From: Chloroflexota bacterium
Lineage (GTDB): Bacteria > Chloroflexota > Anaerolineae > Anaerolineales > UBA11858
Length of the DNA stretch: 43,121 nt
Direction of reading: 5' to 3'
Assembly (NCBI GenBank): GCA_018648225.1
Contig: JABGRQ010000113.1
Coordinates: 1-43,121, forward strand
The notes beneath the pieces were generated by a model that worked only from the letters and a program-made list of their open reading frames with translations, did not search any database and had not been told where the DNA came from. Positions within the stretch are counted from its first letter, which is position 1. Each line of letters begins with the position of its first letter. A program made the position numbers and the translations under genes. Positions 23,316 through 31,674 of the stretch are shown piece by piece.

Positions 23316-24592
23316 TTTTCAGTCTCCTTGGGCTGCCGGTAGGGCAAAGTCACTGTGAACTTGGTCAGGTGAGGCTTTCCTTCGGGGTCGGATGTTTCTG
23401 ATTTTAACCGGCTCTCAACTTCGATCGTCCCGTGGTGCTCATGAATGATCTGTTTGACGAGGCTCAACCCCTTCCCTGCCCCCGTACGAAATTCCCCCTC
23501 GGTTAAAACGCCCTGATAGCCATCTTCAAAGATTTTGTTTTCAGCGATTTCTTCAGGCAAAATGCCCACGCCATAATTATTAATCTCAAATCTACAGGAG
23601 TCCTGCGCAGGATAGGCTCGAATCTCAACAAAACGATAGCGGCCATAGCCTCCCCGAAAAGAATATTTAACCGCATTATGCACAAGGTTATTGACGGCGT
23701 GCTGCATGTGGCTTTTAGAGATCTCCAGCTTCTGAGTGTGGATTTCTTGAATCTTGACCACAACATCCACCTGACGTCGCTTGGCTTCAGCTTCGTAGAC
23801 GCGCTTGGCCTCATAGATCAATGGCGCAATTGTTTGTAACTCAAATTTATAGTCTCCCAAATAAAATCCTAAATTCTGAATTACTGTATCCAAAGCCAAA
23901 GCGCTAAAAAGCACATCGTTGGCAATTTGGCGAATATCTTGAGGAAGATCGGTTGCTTCCAGCATCATATTTTCGGCATTGGCGATCACGGCTTGCAAAC
24001 GAGTTTGAATTTCATGTGTGATGCGGTCAACATTCGTTATAAGGCGTTCTTCTTCATCGATGAAGCGATAAAACCAGCGCTCGATACGCTGCAACATGTC
24101 ACGCCGTTTGCGCAGTTCTTGAAGCGAGAAACTCTTTACATTTCCAAAAGCCTCCTGCACTTGTTGAATCTGCTTATCGTTCAGGTTAAGTTCGCCCACC
24201 GTCTGTTCCAGACGCGCCAGCGCTTCAAATTGATACGCATCATCCAAAATACGTATTTCGCCGTAAACCAATACACTGCGAGTATTGCCGCGCACTGTTA
24301 CCGGAACCGCCTGGTTATACAACCCGGCATGACATAACATCAGGCGCGTTTCCGTTTCATTGAACGCCGATAAAGCCCGCCGACACTGATCGGCATTGCA
24401 GAGTTCTTCCCCTCCAAATTCATGAATTAATTGGCAAAACGGCTCAAAACGCTCTTTGGATAAATCCGTAATGAACTCATCAAGATCGCCATTCTTAAGC
24501 TCATACAACCCAATCGGCAGATTTGTCGCTTGGGTGAATAAATCGAGCAAATCTGCTTGGGCTTGTTTACGCTGAAGTTCCAGATCTATCAT
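23312..24592 (-). CDS. PocR-domain sensor histidine kinase
   Basis: The start is ATG 24592, six bases after GGGAG; longer in-frame versions overlap the upstream gene and lack a ribosome site. The 426-residue protein begins with a PocR-type ligand-binding domain (about 10-150), with its cysteines in EELCNADQCRRAL and LMLCHAGLYNQAVPV. A helical linker, the phosphoacceptor His193 in THEIQTRLQ and a HATPase domain (N-box NNLVHNAVKY, G-boxes in YGVGILPEEI and GAGKGLSLVKQ) follow. There is no membrane segment, so it senses a cytoplasmic ligand; PocR domains are thought to bind small hydrocarbon derivatives. It is cotranscribed with a MerR-type regulator upstream and a receiver protein downstream. 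Confidence 0.88.
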   Translation of the reverse strand: MIDLELQRKQAQADLLDLFTQATNLPIGLYELKNGDLDEFITDLSKERFEPFCQLIHEFGGEELCNADQCRRALSAFNETETRLMLCHAGLYNQAVPVTVRGNTRSVLVYGEIRILDDAYQFEALARLEQTVGELNLNDKQIQQVQEAFGNVKSFSLQELRKRRDMLQRIERWFYRFIDEEERLITNVDRITHEIQTRLQAVIANAENMMLEATDLPQDIRQIANDVLFSALALDTVIQNLGFYLGDYKFELQTIAPLIYEAKRVYEAEAKRRQVDVVVKIQEIHTQKLEISKSHMQHAVNNLVHNAVKYSFRGGYGRYRFVEIRAYPAQDSCRFEINNYGVGILPEEIAENKIFEDGYQGVLTEGEFRTGAGKGLSLVKQIIHEHHGTIEVESRLKSETSDPEGKPHLTKFTVTLPYRQPKETEK

Positions 24593-24611
24593 TGATACTC
24601 CCCTTTCTTGT

Positions 24612-25049
24612 CTAGGCACAACCACCACATGAATGTTCCCATAAGACACGTATAATCTCACAAAAAACCTTGTCCCCTGGTTCATACTGTTCGAGGGCAA
24701 TTTGCATCAGTTGTTTCAATGTCTCGGGAGAAACTTCGGGGAACTCAGCCAGCTCATACAGGCCTGTCAGATCGTTCTCAAAGAATTTTCGCAAAGATAC
24801 AGCTTCGGAAATCCGCCGCAGACTGGCGTTATCGCCCAGATTAATGGCGCGCTCATAGCGCTTGCTGAGTTGTTCTTTCTGGCGTTCGCTGATGGCATTG
24901 ACATGCTCCTGCGCATACTCGCGCTGCCCTGAAATATCACGTTGAATTGGCGGTAGCAATTCCTCGCGCTCCCAGCGAAAGATGGTACTCTTTGAGATGC
25001 CGAACATCTGGCAAATTTCTACAGTGGAATAAACGGGTTCATCACTCAT
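24612..25049 (-). CDS. MerR-family HTH transcription regulator
   Basis: The 145-residue protein begins with a MerR-type winged helix: YSTVEICQMFGISKSTIFRWEREELLPPIQRD. The C-terminal ~75 residues (NLGDNASLRRISEAVSLRKFFENDLTGLYELAEFP and on) are helical and match no effector domain I recognise. It ends CGGCA, with two cysteines near the C-terminus. It lies 19 bases before the histidine kinase gene on the same strand and probably controls or serves as output of the kinase/receiver pair, since neither of those binds DNA. Confidence 0.82.
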   Translation of the reverse strand: MSDEPVYSTVEICQMFGISKSTIFRWEREELLPPIQRDISGQREYAQEHVNAISERQKEQLSKRYERAINLGDNASLRRISEAVSLRKFFENDLTGLYELAEFPEVSPETLKQLMQIALEQYEPGDKVFCEIIRVLWEHSCGGCA

Positions 25050-25196
25050 GGCGTTTTTTACTCGATTTAGTGTAGTCCCCTTCGTATCAATATTAAAACA
25101 TATTAGCTATATCTATAGTATTTTCTCTTTCTCATGGTACTACTATCTTCATTTTTTGTCAAATCAGCAGATTCTTTGCGTGAAGCCGTGGTATAA

Positions 25197-26114
25197 ATGT
25201 TCCCTATGAATGAAAGTAGCAGTTTCTATCCCCCGCGGCGCGCAGGCAGCATCTTCCAGGTTAGCGCAATCATTGTGTTGATTGTGGCAACTATCTGGGG
25301 ATTTTGGATGGCTACCGAAGCGCAAGTTGGCCCGGTTTTCTTGCTCTATCTACTGCCGGCGCTGGTTGCTATCCCGCTGATCCCCACACTCGCTTATCGG
25401 CTCTATACGTTGCAAAATTCCAGCTATACCATCGAGCGCGATCATATTCGCTTGCAATGGGGCTGGCGCGTCGAGAAAATCCCAACCAACGATATTCTCT
25501 GGGTGCGCCCCGCTTCCGATCTGGAAATCCCCCTGCCCCTGCCGCGTTTCCGTTGGCCGGGCGCCATGCTAGGGATCACCCGCCTGCCCGACAGCCGGCC
25601 AGTGGAGTTTTTTGCTTCGGCATCCAAACAGCTTATTCTCATTGGCACGGTTGAGCGCGCCTATGCCATCTCACCCAATAATATCCAGGGTTTTCTGGAA
25701 AGTTACCAGCGAGTAATTGAACTGGGCTCGCTAAACCCATCGCATCCAGAAGCGATCTACCCCAGTTTTATCTTTTCACGCGCCTGGCAAGCCCGTCCGG
25801 CGCGGGCGTTGTTTCTCATTGGCGCCCTGCTCAATGTAGCCTTGCTGGCCGCAGCCCTGCTATCTATTCCGCAACATCCCCAAATCTCAATGGGCTTCAC
25901 GCCCGGCGGCCTGCCCCGAGAGCCGCTGCCCGGGGTACAAATTCTGTTTTTGCCTGTATTCAGCAGTTTTATCTACATTGTAAACGGCGTGATCGGGTTG
26001 GTCTTCTTTCGCAATTCGGGCGAGCGCCCCTGGGCCTATATACTCTGGATCGTCAGTTGTGTTGCGGCTATATTATTCTCCCTGGCGTTTATTTTGATCT
26101 TGCAAACGGGCTAA
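25197..26114 (+). CDS. Membrane protein with a bacterial PH-like domain
   Basis: The ~305-residue protein has two membrane helices near the N-terminus (about 20-40 and 45-65), a ~100-residue cytoplasmic beta-rich domain opening SSYTIERDHIRLQWGWRVEKIPTNDILWVRP as in bacterial PH (YdbT-like) domains, and three further helices at the C-terminus. The start is uncertain: ATG 25197 and ATG 25206 are in frame and neither has a Shine-Dalgarno. It is followed after 67 bases by the DUF92 gene, with three DnaA boxes in between. The function is unknown. Confidence 0.7.
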   Translation: MFPMNESSSFYPPRRAGSIFQVSAIIVLIVATIWGFWMATEAQVGPVFLLYLLPALVAIPLIPTLAYRLYTLQNSSYTIERDHIRLQWGWRVEKIPTNDILWVRPASDLEIPLPLPRFRWPGAMLGITRLPDSRPVEFFASASKQLILIGTVERAYAISPNNIQGFLESYQRVIELGSLNPSHPEAIYPSFIFSRAWQARPARALFLIGALLNVALLAAALLSIPQHPQISMGFTPGGLPREPLPGVQILFLPVFSSFIYIVNGVIGLVFFRNSGERPWAYILWIVSCVAAILFSLAFILILQTG

Positions 26115-26125
26115 AAAGCCATATT

Positions 26126-26176
26126 TTATCCACACATCACTACCATTTATCCACAGATATTCACAACTTATCCACA
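26126..26176 (+). promoter_or_regulatory. Three perfect DnaA boxes at 21-bp intervals
   Basis: TTATCCACA occurs at 26126-26134, 26147-26155 and 26168-26176, all on the + strand and exactly 21 bp apart, two helical turns. A weaker TATTCACAA lies between the last two. The boxes fill the gap before the DUF92 gene, ending six bases before its ATG. They could be DnaA-titrating, regulatory, or part of an origin; no dnaA, dnaN or rpmH is in the window. Confidence 0.8.
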
Positions 26177-26181
26177 AATTT

Positions 26182-26979
26182 ATGCAAATTCTAATTGGTT
26201 TCCTTGCCGGTATTGTCATTAGTCTGGTTGCCTGGCGGGCTGGTTCGCTTTCTCGCAGCGGTGCCATCGCCGCCGCGCTGACGGGCGGGCTGATCTTTGG
26301 CCTGGGCGGGCTGCCCTGGGCGGCGTTGCTGTTAACTTTCTTCGTCACATCCAGCGCACTTTCTAAAACTTTCAAACAGCGCAAAATAGCCCTCAGCGAG
26401 AAATTTGCCAAAGGCAGCCAGCGTGACTGGCAGCAAGTGCTTGCCAATGGCGGGCTGGGGTCAGTGCTGGTGATTTGGGCTTTTCTCCAGCCGGAAAACC
26501 CGCTGCCGTGGCTCGCCTATCTGGGGGCAATGGCAACCGTCAATGCCGACACCTGGGCAACCGAGTTGGGCGTGCTCAGCCGCAGGCCGCCGCGCCTGAT
26601 TACAAATGGTCAGGTAGTGGAAGCGGGAACCTCGGGGGGAATCTCGTTTTTCGGGACGCTCTCAACCCTGAGCGGAGCCGCGTTGGTGGGGCTGGTGGGA
26701 GCAGCGTTCTACCTCGGGGCGGGCGCGTGGCCTATGTGGCTGGCAGCCACCCTCGGGGGAGTTTGCGGTTCCCTGCTCGATTCGCTGCTGGGCGCCACGG
26801 TTCAGGCGATCTACTTCTGCGCTGATTGTCAAAAAGAGACCGAACGCCATCCCGTGCATTCTTGCGGATCAGAAACCAGGCAAATCCGCGGCTGGCACTG
26901 GCTGAATAATGATTTGGTCAATTTCATCGCTTCGCTAGCGGGGGCCGGGATTACCCTGGCGGTTTGGCAAATTTTCTAA
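26182..26979 (+). CDS. DUF92/TMEM19-family membrane protein
   Basis: The 265-residue protein is almost entirely hydrophobic with about seven helices. It shows the DUF92 pattern: LSRSGAIAAALTGGLIFGLGG near the N-terminus, NGGLGSVLVIWA, NADTWATELGVLSRRPPRLI and GGISFFGTLSTLSGA. Family members include the plant phytyl-phosphate kinase VTE6, so a prenyl-phosphate kinase role is possible, though most bacterial members are untested. A pair of cysteines in YFCADCQ and one in HSCGS are unusual and could bind a metal. There is no Shine-Dalgarno; the leader is made of the DnaA boxes. Confidence 0.85.
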   Translation: MQILIGFLAGIVISLVAWRAGSLSRSGAIAAALTGGLIFGLGGLPWAALLLTFFVTSSALSKTFKQRKIALSEKFAKGSQRDWQQVLANGGLGSVLVIWAFLQPENPLPWLAYLGAMATVNADTWATELGVLSRRPPRLITNGQVVEAGTSGGISFFGTLSTLSGAALVGLVGAAFYLGAGAWPMWLAATLGGVCGSLLDSLLGATVQAIYFCADCQKETERHPVHSCGSETRQIRGWHWLNNDLVNFIASLAGAGITLAVWQIF

Positions 26980-28133
26980 CGCCCCTGATATTGCCGCCCT
27001 TTCCAGGTGACGCCACGGCCAAAGAGTACTTTATAGGCCGATGCAAACATCATCGCCGCGAAGATTGCCGCGCCGAGGGGTAGGGTGAACGCATACCAGC
27101 CTGAAATTTGAAAAGCCTGCGCTGAGCGAGCACGCCAGTAGAGCAAAAAGCCCCATACCAGCAGCGCTTCGAGTGTCACCACGAACGCGGGTAAGCCGCC
27201 CGCCGCGGCGAACCAGAGCAATCCGGCCAGCAGCCAGGCAGGCAGCGCCAGCGCGCCCATTAGCGCGGCGAAGGCGCCAAATGCCAGTAAACCCAAACGG
27301 TCGCGTAACCCTAAAAAAATATTCTTGGTCCAGCCTTCCCACATTTCGGGCAGGGATGTGTACATACGCGTGCGCGCCACGGCGCGCCCATCCGCAATGA
27401 AAAGACGATAGCCCGCGCCTTTGACAACTTCGGCGAAGGCTTTATCTTCGTCGATGCGATTATGAACGGCCCTATGGCCGCCAACGTCTTCATAGGCAGC
27501 CCGACAAATGAGGAAAAACTGGCCGTTGGCAATTGCTTCGGGTTTTGCGGGATCGTTGACTTGCCGGGCGGGAAAGCCAAAGGCCAACCCGGTGAATACC
27601 AGCGGCAGGACGGCTTTCTCCCAAAAAGTGCCCAACTCCTGATCGGTGAGCAGGGTGAACAGATCGGCTTGCTGTTCACCTGCTGCGAGACAAGCGCTGG
27701 AAATTAAATGTTGGTGGGCGAAGGTGTCCGCATCGACAAAGCACAGCCATTCGCCGCGGGCAATTTCGACGCCCTGCACCAGGGCATGGGGTTTCCCCGC
27801 CCATTCTGGGGGCTTTTCCCTGCCCGTCAATACACGCAAACGCGCAGCTTGCGCGGCAAGTTCTGCCAGAATTTGGGGGGTGGCATCGGTAGAGCGATCA
27901 TCCACCACAATAAGTTCGAAATTGGGATACGATTGCGCCAGCAAAGTTTCCGCGCAACGACGGATATTGCGGGCTTCGTTGCGCGCCGGAACAATGATGG
28001 AAATTAGTGGGGCTGGTGCATCCGGGGGTAAAGGCGCCGGGGAGATGGCAACTTCAATAGCAACGCGGCTATGAAGCCAATAGATGAGTATCAGCGCAAT
28101 CAAACAGGCAAGGGAAGAAAACAGCATGGGCAT
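26976..28133 (-). CDS. Family 2 glycosyltransferase, membrane-anchored
   Basis: The 385-residue protein has an N-terminal membrane helix (MLFSSLACLIALILIYWLHS), a GT-A domain beginning ISIIVPARNEARNI, the nucleotide-sugar motifs VVDDRSTD and CFVDADTF (DxD-type), an acceptor region with AYEDVGGHRAV and RIDEDKAFAEVVK, and three C-terminal helices. It most likely adds a sugar to a lipid or carotenoid at the membrane, as related carotenoid and hopanoid glycosyltransferases do. Its start overlaps the stop of the SbcC-like gene by one base (TGATG), so the two are translated together; no functional link is obvious. The 3' end overlaps the convergent DUF92 gene by four bases. Confidence 0.85.
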   Translation of the reverse strand: MPMLFSSLACLIALILIYWLHSRVAIEVAISPAPLPPDAPAPLISIIVPARNEARNIRRCAETLLAQSYPNFELIVVDDRSTDATPQILAELAAQAARLRVLTGREKPPEWAGKPHALVQGVEIARGEWLCFVDADTFAHQHLISSACLAAGEQQADLFTLLTDQELGTFWEKAVLPLVFTGLAFGFPARQVNDPAKPEAIANGQFFLICRAAYEDVGGHRAVHNRIDEDKAFAEVVKGAGYRLFIADGRAVARTRMYTSLPEMWEGWTKNIFLGLRDRLGLLAFGAFAALMGALALPAWLLAGLLWFAAAGGLPAFVVTLEALLVWGFLLYWRARSAQAFQISGWYAFTLPLGAAIFAAMMFASAYKVLFGRGVTWKGRQYQGR

Positions 28134-30727
28134 CAGATGACCTTCACCACACTGCCGTGTGGGGTTTTCTCCACTTCAATGCGCGCCGGGAAGGCATCTT
28201 TGAGCGAGTCGATATGCGTGATGACCAGAATTTTGGCAAAATCGGCTTTGACCAGGTTGATGGCTTCGAGTAAGCGTTGGCGTCCAACTTCATCCTGGCT
28301 GCCGAAGCCTTCATCAATGACCAGAGTTTGCAGCCGCGCTCCGGCACGCTGGGCCAATACTTCGGAGAGCGCCAGTCGGATGGCGAAATTAACCCGAAAG
28401 GCCTCCCCGCCGCTGTAGAGTTCGTAATCGCGCAAACCGGCGCTGTCGCTGATGCGAATATCGAGGGTTTCTTTGAGATGCTCGCGGGTTTTAAGTTCGC
28501 GTTGTGTATCAAAGCGAATGAACATTTCGCCGCCGCTGAGCCGGTCAAGAATATCATTGGCGCGGGTTTCAATTTGCGGCAAGGCCTGTTCGATGAGCAA
28601 CGCGGGAACGCCATCTTTGCCAAAGGCGGTTTCGAGTTGTTTGTATTGCCCGCTGCGTTTGGCGAGGCTTTGGCGCTCGGCTTCAAGTTCTTTGCGGCGC
28701 AGGCGCAGATCGTCCAGTACCTGCACATTTTGTTGTGCTGCGCCCACTTCCATGCGCAGGCGATTTTCCTGTTCTTGCAGATCAAGCAAGGCTAACCGCG
28801 CCTGACGCAGATCGGGGGCGCTTTGTTCGGCCTCAGCTACTATCTGTTCGGCGGCGGTGAAATCTTGTTCCAACGCGGCGATACTTTGCGCCAAATGCTC
28901 AAGCTGCACTTCGATTTCGGCGATTTCACGCGCGATAGGCTCGTTGGCTGCTTTGGCTTTTTCCAAAGTCAACCGCTCTTCTTCGATGCTGTGTAATTCT
29001 CGCTCAGTTTTACGGGCAATATCGTGAGCGGCGGCATCGTAGCCGATCGCTTTGAGTTCAGCGTCAATCTGGGCCAATTCGGCGCGGGCAGATGGGTTAA
29101 AGGTTTCATGTTGAAGGTTATAGGTTATTTCATCAAGCCGCGGCTGAACTTCTTGTTCCCAGGCGGCTTGCGCAACTTCGGCCTGTTCGATCTGCGCGGC
29201 GAGTTGGTCGTATTGGCGCGCTTTTGTGCGCAGGTCTTCATCAACGGATTGGAGATTGGTAATTTGCAATTGGAGATTGCTGACAAGCTCGTCGGCTTCT
29301 TTTAGCAGATCACGATTGGAGCGGTGCTTGTCACCCATTTCAGTTCCCTGGGCGGCGAGGTCATCAATCAGGCGTTGGCGTTCATCGGGGCTGAGCGGTT
29401 GTTCGCACAGCGGACAGCACGACTCGCTTTCATCGGCGGCGATTAAACGGTCAATGCGCGCTTTGAGTTCGTCCATATCGGCTTTGAGACGCGGATTCTC
29501 GGCCTTTGCCGCGGCGAGACGTTCGTGAGCCGTAGTCAGTTCGGCTTCAAGGAATTGGCGCGTTTCGATTTGGGATTGAAGAGAAGTAATTTGCAGTTGG
29601 AGCGCATCACGCGTTGAGCGCTGATGGCTAGCCACTGACCACTGCTCACTGATCGCCACCTGTTGTTCCTGAAGGGTTTTTAATTCCTGAGAAAGGCGGG
29701 CGCTTTCGGCATCGATGCGGCTTAACGGTTCCTGACGGCGTTTTTCGTGCTCACGGAATTCTCCGGCGGTTTCATCCCAGCGCGCCAGGTCGACGCGGAT
29801 TTGCTGCCAACGCTGATGATCGTGCTCGATTTCGGGGGCACGCGCCAAAATCTGAGCGTAGGATTCGCTCTCTTTTTGCCGATCCGCTAATTTTTCAGTC
29901 AATGAAGCGCGGCGCTCTTTTTCGGCAACCAGACGTTGAGCGAGCGCGTCGCGCCCTTTGCGCCGTTCATCCAATAATTGATTGAGTTGTTTGATCTGTT
30001 CCAGACTCGCTTCTTGCAGGGTGCGCCCTTCAGCAATCTGTTTAAGCGCGCTTTCCAAATCTTTCAGGCGTTTTTTGCGGACGGTTTCCTCAGAGAGTTC
30101 AGCATGAATTTCCGATAAACGTCCATCCAGGGCGGCGATCTGGCTTTCGATTTGTTTACGCTGATCACCCGCGCGTTTGCGGTAGGTTTCCCACACCTCG
30201 AGGCCAAGAATGCTGGCTAAAATGCGTTTGCGGTCACTGGCGCGTTGTTGAGTAAACTGGTCGGCCTTGCCCTGCAAGAAAAAAGCCGCGTTGACAAAAG
30301 TTTCATAATCCAGACGCAAAGTCTCTTCAATGCGTTGCTGTGTCTCGCGAATGGTGCGCTCACTGATCGATTTCCAGGCGGGGGCGCTCGGAACACTAAC
30401 GCCTGACTCGCCATTCGCACTTTGCTGCGCAATATTGAATTCTAGCATCCCGGCCTTGCCGCGCGGGTTGTTGCGTTTGATCTGGTAACGGTTTTCTTCG
30501 TAGTGGAAGCTAAAAATGACTTCAGCCTGTTCGGATTGATTATTGATGATGGTATCGCCGCGCTGGCGAGCCTGACCAAACAAAACCCAGGTGATGGCAT
30601 CCAAAATAGAAGATTTGCCTGCCCCGTTGGCCCCGGCGATACACGCCAGATCGAAAGCGGTGAAATCGATCTCGACGGGGTCTTGATAGGAGAGAAAACC
30701 AGAAAGTGTAAGGGAGATGGGGATCAT
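28133..30727 (-). CDS. sbcC: SbcC/Rad50-family SMC-like ATPase
   Basis: The 864-residue protein has Walker A GANGAGKSS near residue 33, long coiled-coil arms, a zinc-hook CPLC (about residue 436) in ESCCPLCEQPLS, the ABC signature region YSGGEAFRVNFAIRLALSEV and Walker B LVIDEGFGSQDE (about 800). Rad50/SbcC pairs with the Mre11/SbcD nuclease to process DNA ends and hairpins. No Mre11 gene is next to it; instead a glycosyltransferase follows and a membrane protein lies divergently. The length and order are normal. Substrates of such complexes include long palindromes like the one at 13064-13119. Confidence 0.92.
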   Translation of the reverse strand: MIPISLTLSGFLSYQDPVEIDFTAFDLACIAGANGAGKSSILDAITWVLFGQARQRGDTIINNQSEQAEVIFSFHYEENRYQIKRNNPRGKAGMLEFNIAQQSANGESGVSVPSAPAWKSISERTIRETQQRIEETLRLDYETFVNAAFFLQGKADQFTQQRASDRKRILASILGLEVWETYRKRAGDQRKQIESQIAALDGRLSEIHAELSEETVRKKRLKDLESALKQIAEGRTLQEASLEQIKQLNQLLDERRKGRDALAQRLVAEKERRASLTEKLADRQKESESYAQILARAPEIEHDHQRWQQIRVDLARWDETAGEFREHEKRRQEPLSRIDAESARLSQELKTLQEQQVAISEQWSVASHQRSTRDALQLQITSLQSQIETRQFLEAELTTAHERLAAAKAENPRLKADMDELKARIDRLIAADESESCCPLCEQPLSPDERQRLIDDLAAQGTEMGDKHRSNRDLLKEADELVSNLQLQITNLQSVDEDLRTKARQYDQLAAQIEQAEVAQAAWEQEVQPRLDEITYNLQHETFNPSARAELAQIDAELKAIGYDAAAHDIARKTERELHSIEEERLTLEKAKAANEPIAREIAEIEVQLEHLAQSIAALEQDFTAAEQIVAEAEQSAPDLRQARLALLDLQEQENRLRMEVGAAQQNVQVLDDLRLRRKELEAERQSLAKRSGQYKQLETAFGKDGVPALLIEQALPQIETRANDILDRLSGGEMFIRFDTQRELKTREHLKETLDIRISDSAGLRDYELYSGGEAFRVNFAIRLALSEVLAQRAGARLQTLVIDEGFGSQDEVGRQRLLEAINLVKADFAKILVITHIDSLKDAFPARIEVEKTPHGSVVKVI

Positions 30728-30812
30728 AAAGGGTTTGAAAGTTGGCGAGTTGAAAGTTAATGGTTGGCAGGTTGATTATAACAAAGCAACAGGGGTATAG
30801 TACAATTTTGCC

Positions 30813-31664
30813 ATGATAGCACCAAAGACGAAACAATCTATTCCCCGCCGCGTAGCCGCCGCGCTCGGTTGGACACGCGCAAGCTACTACTTGATGAGTG
30901 TTTTTTTGCTGACGGTTTTTCTGATTGTGTATGTCTGGTGGCCGCTGGCTGAGGCATATTTGGCCCTGATCGACTGGTCTGGCCCGTGGTGGCGCTATTT
31001 CGACTGGCTGCTGATCGGCATCTTTCTGGTGATGTCGCTGCTGATTATGGCCGGGGCAGACCTGCGCAAGGATGTGTGGATTGTCTTTGTGGGCATGGTC
31101 GGCGGCCTGGTGATCGAAAGTTGGGGCACGCAAACCGAAATTTGGACGTATTACACTGCCGAGCGCCCGCCGTTGTGGATTATCCCTGCCTGGCCAATTG
31201 CGAGCCTTTCGATTGATCGATTGGTGCGGATTTTGGATAAGTTAACCACGAAGACTCAAAGACACCAAGAGAAAAAACTTCGTGCCTTTGTGCCTTTGTG
31301 GTTCATAAAACTCAGTTACTGGTTGATATTCGGTATTTTTTATGGCCTGATGCTTGCCTTTGTCTGGCCGACGCTGGACAAATCGCTGACCATCATGGCG
31401 CTAATTTTGGTGGGTTTCTTGACCCTCACACCCACAGATCATCGCATCGCTGTGCTGACCTTCATCGCCGGGAGCGGATTGGGCTATTATTTGGAATTAT
31501 GGGGAACCACACGCCTGTGCTGGACGTATTACACTCTGGAAACGCCCCCGCTCTTTGCTGTGCTGGCGCATGGTATGGCAGCGGTGGCCTTTTGGCGCAC
31601 GGTGAAGGTTTTGCAATTATTTTGGTCGCTTCGGCTTCGTGGTCTAGTTGGTCAGACCCATTAG
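30813..31664 (+). CDS. Internally duplicated polytopic membrane protein
   Basis: The 283-residue protein has about eight membrane helices in two similar halves. The first half contains VIESWGTQTEIWTYYTAERP and the second YYLELWGTTRLCWTYYTLET, each followed by PPL and another helix, which points to an internal duplication. The two halves are joined by a polar loop KLTTKTQRHQEKKLRAFVPL, which is encoded by a palindromic repeat lying in frame at 31244-31303. I do not recognise the family with certainty; the E-x-W-G...W-x-Y-Y pattern is loosely like carotenoid-associated membrane proteins. No Shine-Dalgarno is evident and there is no operon partner. Confidence 0.65.
   Translation: MIAPKTKQSIPRRVAAALGWTRASYYLMSVFLLTVFLIVYVWWPLAEAYLALIDWSGPWWRYFDWLLIGIFLVMSLLIMAGADLRKDVWIVFVGMVGGLVIESWGTQTEIWTYYTAERPPLWIIPAWPIASLSIDRLVRILDKLTTKTQRHQEKKLRAFVPLWFIKLSYWLIFGIFYGLMLAFVWPTLDKSLTIMALILVGFLTLTPTDHRIAVLTFIAGSGLGYYLELWGTTRLCWTYYTLETPPLFAVLAHGMAAVAFWRTVKVLQLFWSLRLRGLVGQTH
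31244..31303. repeat. Palindromic repeat in frame inside the membrane protein gene
   Basis: Arms AACCACGAAGACTCAAAG... (31244-31269) and ...CCTTTGTGCCTTTGTGGTT (31278-31303) match as inverted repeats at about 21 of 26 positions. Related palindromes lie at 35590-35672 and 41836-41884. Confidence 0.7.
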
Positions 31665-31674
31665 ACCCATTCGG

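Noticed and set aside
26126-26176. Replication origin
   Set aside because: The boxes are real, but there is no dnaA, dnaN, rpmH or AT-rich unwinding region of note; kept only as a DnaA-box cluster.
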